From an uncultured Comamonadaceae bacterium (GTDB taxonomy: Bacteria > Pseudomonadota > Gammaproteobacteria > Burkholderiales > Burkholderiaceae_C), in NCBI GenBank assembly GCA_937893415.1, contig CALBWZ010000213.1, forward strand, positions 1 through 8,284: a stretch of DNA of 8,284 nt, read 5' to 3'. Made by a program: the position numbers and the translations under genes. Within the stretch, counting starts at the first letter, position 1; the number at the start of each line of letters is the position of its first letter. Below, piece by piece: positions 6,624 to 8,284 of this stretch. Below the pieces are notes generated by a model that was not told where the DNA came from, did not search any database, and saw nothing but the letters and a program-made list of their open reading frames with translations.

Positions 6624-6661
6624 GGCTGCGTGCTGTGTGTGTTGGTGTGTTTGGCGACGAC

Positions 6662-7240
6662 TCAGATCTTCACTTTGGGCACGCGGCCCATAGTGAAAAA
6701 CTCTGGGTTGGGCTGCATACCAGTCACGCTGGCCATGCGGTTAGACAGTCCAAAAAATGCCGTGATGGCTGCAATGTCCCATGCGTCTTCGTCGTCCATA
6801 CCATGCTGGTGCAAGGCTTCAAAGTCGGCGTCGTCTACGGTGTGGGCTGCGGTACAAACCTTCATGGCGAAGTCCAGCATGGCGTGTTGTTTGGCGCTGA
6901 TGTTGGCCTTGAGGTAGTTCACCGTTACTTCGTCGGCTACCAATGGCTTTTTCTCGTATATACGCAAAATGGCGCCGTGAGCCACCACGCAGTACAAACA
7001 CTGGTTGAACGCGCTGGTGGCAGTCACAATCATTTCTCGGTCCCCTTTGCTGAGGTTGCCATCGTCTTTGAGCATCAGGGCATCGTGGTACGCAAAAAAC
7101 GCGCGCCACTCAGCTGGGCGCCGTGCAAACCCTAAAAAAACGTTCGGTATAAAGCCCGCTTTCTCTTGCACTTCTAATATACGGGCCTGTATGTCTTCGG
7201 GCAGTGTGTTGAGGTCTGGGTAAGGAAAGCGTGTGTTCAT
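6662..7240 (-). CDS. AhpD-like peroxidase-related enzyme (carboxymuconolactone decarboxylase family)
   Basis: This 192-residue protein is of the AhpD/CMD-like all-helical fold. The redox motif CLYCVVAH is present: C81 and C84 form the CXXC pair and H88 follows three residues later, as in AhpD-type alkyl hydroperoxidases. The upstream FIPNVFLGFARRP...FFAYHDALM and LSKGDREMIVTATSAFNQC match the family annotated as uncharacterised peroxidase-related enzymes. The likely role is thiol-dependent peroxide reduction in the cytosol, but the substrate and electron donor are unknown. The ATG at 7240 has AGGA eight bases upstream. The gene lies 119 bases downstream of the PAS-LuxR gene on the same strand, and its leader carries a TACGTA box like those beside that regulator. 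Confidence 0.9.
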   Translation of the reverse strand: MNTRFPYPDLNTLPEDIQARILEVQEKAGFIPNVFLGFARRPAEWRAFFAYHDALMLKDDGNLSKGDREMIVTATSAFNQCLYCVVAHGAILRIYEKKPLVADEVTVNYLKANISAKQHAMLDFAMKVCTAAHTVDDADFEALHQHGMDDEDAWDIAAITAFFGLSNRMASVTGMQPNPEFFTMGRVPKVKI

Positions 7241-7359
7241 GTGGTGCGTCCTGAATGCTTGTCGGCAAATAAACTGTCAGCACAGTATGCCCCCAGCTTG
7301 GTCCAGCTTGATGTCACCCAACTTACGTAGGATGTGCAAGCAGCACCGGCCCAAGCCAT
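7241..7359 (-). promoter_or_regulatory. Leader of the peroxidase-like gene with TACGTA box and tandem repeat
   Basis: This gap between the PAS-LuxR stop codon and the peroxidase-like start contains TACGTA at 7324-7329 (flanked as CTTACGTAGG), resembling the boxes at 7973-7978 and 7985-7990. It also holds two exact CAAGCTGG repeats on the minus strand (7310-7303 and 7300-7293) with a ten-base period. The minus strand has CATACT at 7289-7284, a possible -10, which would put the box centre about 50 bases before the transcription start. No matching -35 is seen, as would suit an activated promoter. Function is inferred. Confidence 0.35.
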
Positions 7360-7962
7360 TTATGACGATGTGGTGAGCTTGCGTACCAAGTCGCCTGTGG
7401 TGTGAGCTTGGTATTTGCGCATCAGTTTAGCTCTGTGAATTTCTACGGTGCGGTGGCTGATGAGCATTACTTTGCCAATGGCTTTGGACGTTAAGCCTTG
7501 CATCAGCAAAGCGGCTACCTCACGCTCGCGCGGCGTCAGCAAACCAACGATGGGGCGCTGTTGGCTTAGGTCTTCGAAGCACCAAATACCCGCAGCGTGA
7601 GGGTCACCTTGTACCAAGGCACGTCCGGTGACGTGGCACCAAAAGGTGGCGCCGCTGAAGCGTCCGCCCACGCGTCGCATGATGCGGTTGTCGCTGTAGG
7701 TGCCTGGCGCGTTTAGCAGTGGGGTGATGCGCAAACCCGTGCGCTCAAACTCATCCGCGCTGGGGTATAGCTTCTCAAACGATTGGCCAATCAACTCGGC
7801 GTGGCCAACACCAAACATCTCGCACAAGGCTTGGTTACAGTCCACAATGGTTCTGCTGCGGGACAAGGCCATGCCAACAGGCGCTGCGTCAAACGCCATT
7901 TGGTAATCGATTGGGGTGCGCAGTGTGGGACTCAGCGTCGGGCTGTGGCTTGGGTTGTTCAT
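7360..7962 (-). CDS. PAS-domain LuxR-type transcriptional regulator
   Basis: This 200-residue regulator has an N-terminal PAS sensor domain (about 21-132: AFDAAPVGMALSRSRTIVDCN, then MFGVGHAELIGQ) and a C-terminal LuxR/GerE helix-turn-helix (about 140-196). LTPREREVAALLMQGLTSK is the GerE signature and SHRTVEIHRAKLMRKY (169-184) contains the recognition helix. There is no receiver domain, so it is not a classical response regulator; the PAS domain probably senses a ligand or redox state directly. No cofactor ligand can be assigned with confidence. The ATG at 7962 has no clear Shine-Dalgarno. A strong inverted repeat begins six bases before the start codon, between this gene and the divergent CoA-transferase gene, which suggests autoregulation and control of that gene. 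A site with the same core lies downstream, before the peroxidase-like gene. Confidence 0.92.
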   Translation of the reverse strand: MNNPSHSPTLSPTLRTPIDYQMAFDAAPVGMALSRSRTIVDCNQALCEMFGVGHAELIGQSFEKLYPSADEFERTGLRITPLLNAPGTYSDNRIMRRVGGRFSGATFWCHVTGRALVQGDPHAAGIWCFEDLSQQRPIVGLLTPREREVAALLMQGLTSKAIGKVMLISHRTVEIHRAKLMRKYQAHTTGDLVRKLTTSS

Positions 7963-7968
7963 TACGGA

Positions 7969-7994
7969 ATACTACGTAGTTGAATACGTAGTAT
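7969..7994. promoter_or_regulatory. Operator-like perfect inverted repeat of TACGTA boxes
   Basis: ATACTACGTA (7969-7978) and TACGTAGTAT (7985-7994) are exact reverse complements separated by GTTGAA. The left part also contains the self-complementary ACTACGTAGT (7971-7980), and TACGTAGT occurs twice in direct orientation (7973 and 7985), 12 bases apart. The site lies between divergent genes, and LuxR-type proteins bind such dyads as dimers. On the plus strand TATAAA (8013-8018) is a possible -10, which would put the operator centre near -43, as for a class II activator. However, the start would then fall in the ribosome-binding site, so the promoter position stays open. TTGACG at 8003-8008 has no matching -10. 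Confidence 0.65.
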
Positions 7995-8034
7995 CGTTGG
8001 TATTGACGGTTTTATAAATTTTTGGAGTGCAAAC

Positions 8035-8284
8035 GTGAACAAGGTTTATCCAAGCGCTGCGGCGGCTTTAGACGGCGTGGTGGCAAGCGGCCACATGGTG
8101 GCAGTCGGCGGCTTCGGTCTGTGCGGCATCCCCGAGGCATTGATTGATGCGCTGCGCGACAGCGGTGTCAACCAATTGACTGTGATCTCTAACAATGCCG
8201 GCGTGGATGGCTTTGGTTTGGGCAAGTTGCTTGAGACACATCAAATCAAAAAAATGATTTCGAGTTACGTTGGCGAAAATAAAG
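8035..8284 (+). CDS. 3-oxoacid CoA-transferase subunit A, 3' part outside window
   Basis: Only the first 83 codons are present. The product is subunit A of a family I CoA-transferase (succinyl-CoA:3-ketoacid or acetoacetate type), which moves CoA between succinyl-CoA or acetyl-CoA and a 3-oxoacid in the cytosol. [20 protein letters not shown] (21-40) contains the family I signature GGFxxxGxP, and [19 protein letters not shown] follows as in ScoA/AtoD-type subunits. The GTG at 8035 is the start: GGAG at 8024-8027 lies seven bases upstream and the protein begins at the normal place. The B subunit would be expected beyond the right edge. The PAS-LuxR regulator is divergent from it across the TACGTA operator and is the natural candidate to control it. 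Whether the preferred acceptor is acetoacetate, 3-oxoadipate or another acid cannot be decided from this fragment. Confidence 0.92.
   Translation, partial: MNKVYPSAAAALDGVVASGHMVAVGGFGLCGIPEALIDALRDSGVNQLTVISNNAGVDGFGLGKLLETHQIKKMISSYVGENK

Noticed and set aside
6624..6661. A GT-rich stretch before the LysE-type gene as a simple repeat or regulatory tract
   Set aside because: It is short and irregular, and no motif stands out.
8003..8018. TTGACG and TATAAA as a -35/-10 pair before the CoA-transferase gene
   Set aside because: They are only four bases apart, far short of the 16 to 18 needed. At most one can belong to a real promoter.

Overview
The window looks like chromosomal DNA of a betaproteobacterium, most likely Burkholderiales of the Comamonadaceae type. 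This rests on how the proteins read (GcvT, ETF-ubiquinone oxidoreductase and a PAS-LuxR regulator beside a 3-oxoacid CoA-transferase all resemble that group) and on a moderate-to-high GC content judged by eye. No database search was possible. I see no insertion sequence, phage gene, CRISPR array, tRNA or rRNA.

Layout. From 1 to 3336 everything lies on the minus strand. It holds the glycine-cleavage T protein gcvT (3' end outside the window), its tandem glycine riboswitch (about 1400 to 1160), and upstream a radical SAM/B12-binding-type enzyme whose stop codon lies directly against the riboswitch. A 165-base gap follows. Next, still on the minus strand, is the ETF-ubiquinone oxidoreductase gene (3502 to 5187). 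An intergenic region of 333 bases separates it from a divergent, plus-strand hotdog-fold acyl-CoA thioesterase (5521 to 5940). Converging on that gene is a minus-strand block: a LysE/RhtB exporter (6006 to 6623), an AhpD-like peroxidase-related enzyme (6662 to 7240) and a PAS-LuxR regulator (7360 to 7962). The regulator is divergent from the start of a CoA-transferase subunit A gene, which runs off the right edge (8035 onward).

How the genes fit together. The common theme is carbon and CoA-ester catabolism: glycine oxidation through the cleavage system, electrons from acyl-CoA dehydrogenases entering the quinone pool through ETF-QO, thioester hydrolysis, and activation of 3-oxoacids by CoA transfer. 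Two regulatory systems can be read from the DNA. One is the glycine riboswitch, with two aptamers, a hairpin between them, a plausible switching helix, and a candidate -10 element made from the last codons of the preceding gene. The other is a perfect 10-bp inverted repeat built from TACGTA boxes between the PAS-LuxR gene and the CoA-transferase gene. A further TACGTA box lies upstream of the peroxidase-like gene.

No wholly new system is evident. The items most worth checking are the riboswitch architecture, the TACGTA operator, and the radical SAM enzyme, whose cysteine motif has CX4CX2C spacing instead of the usual CX3CX2C.
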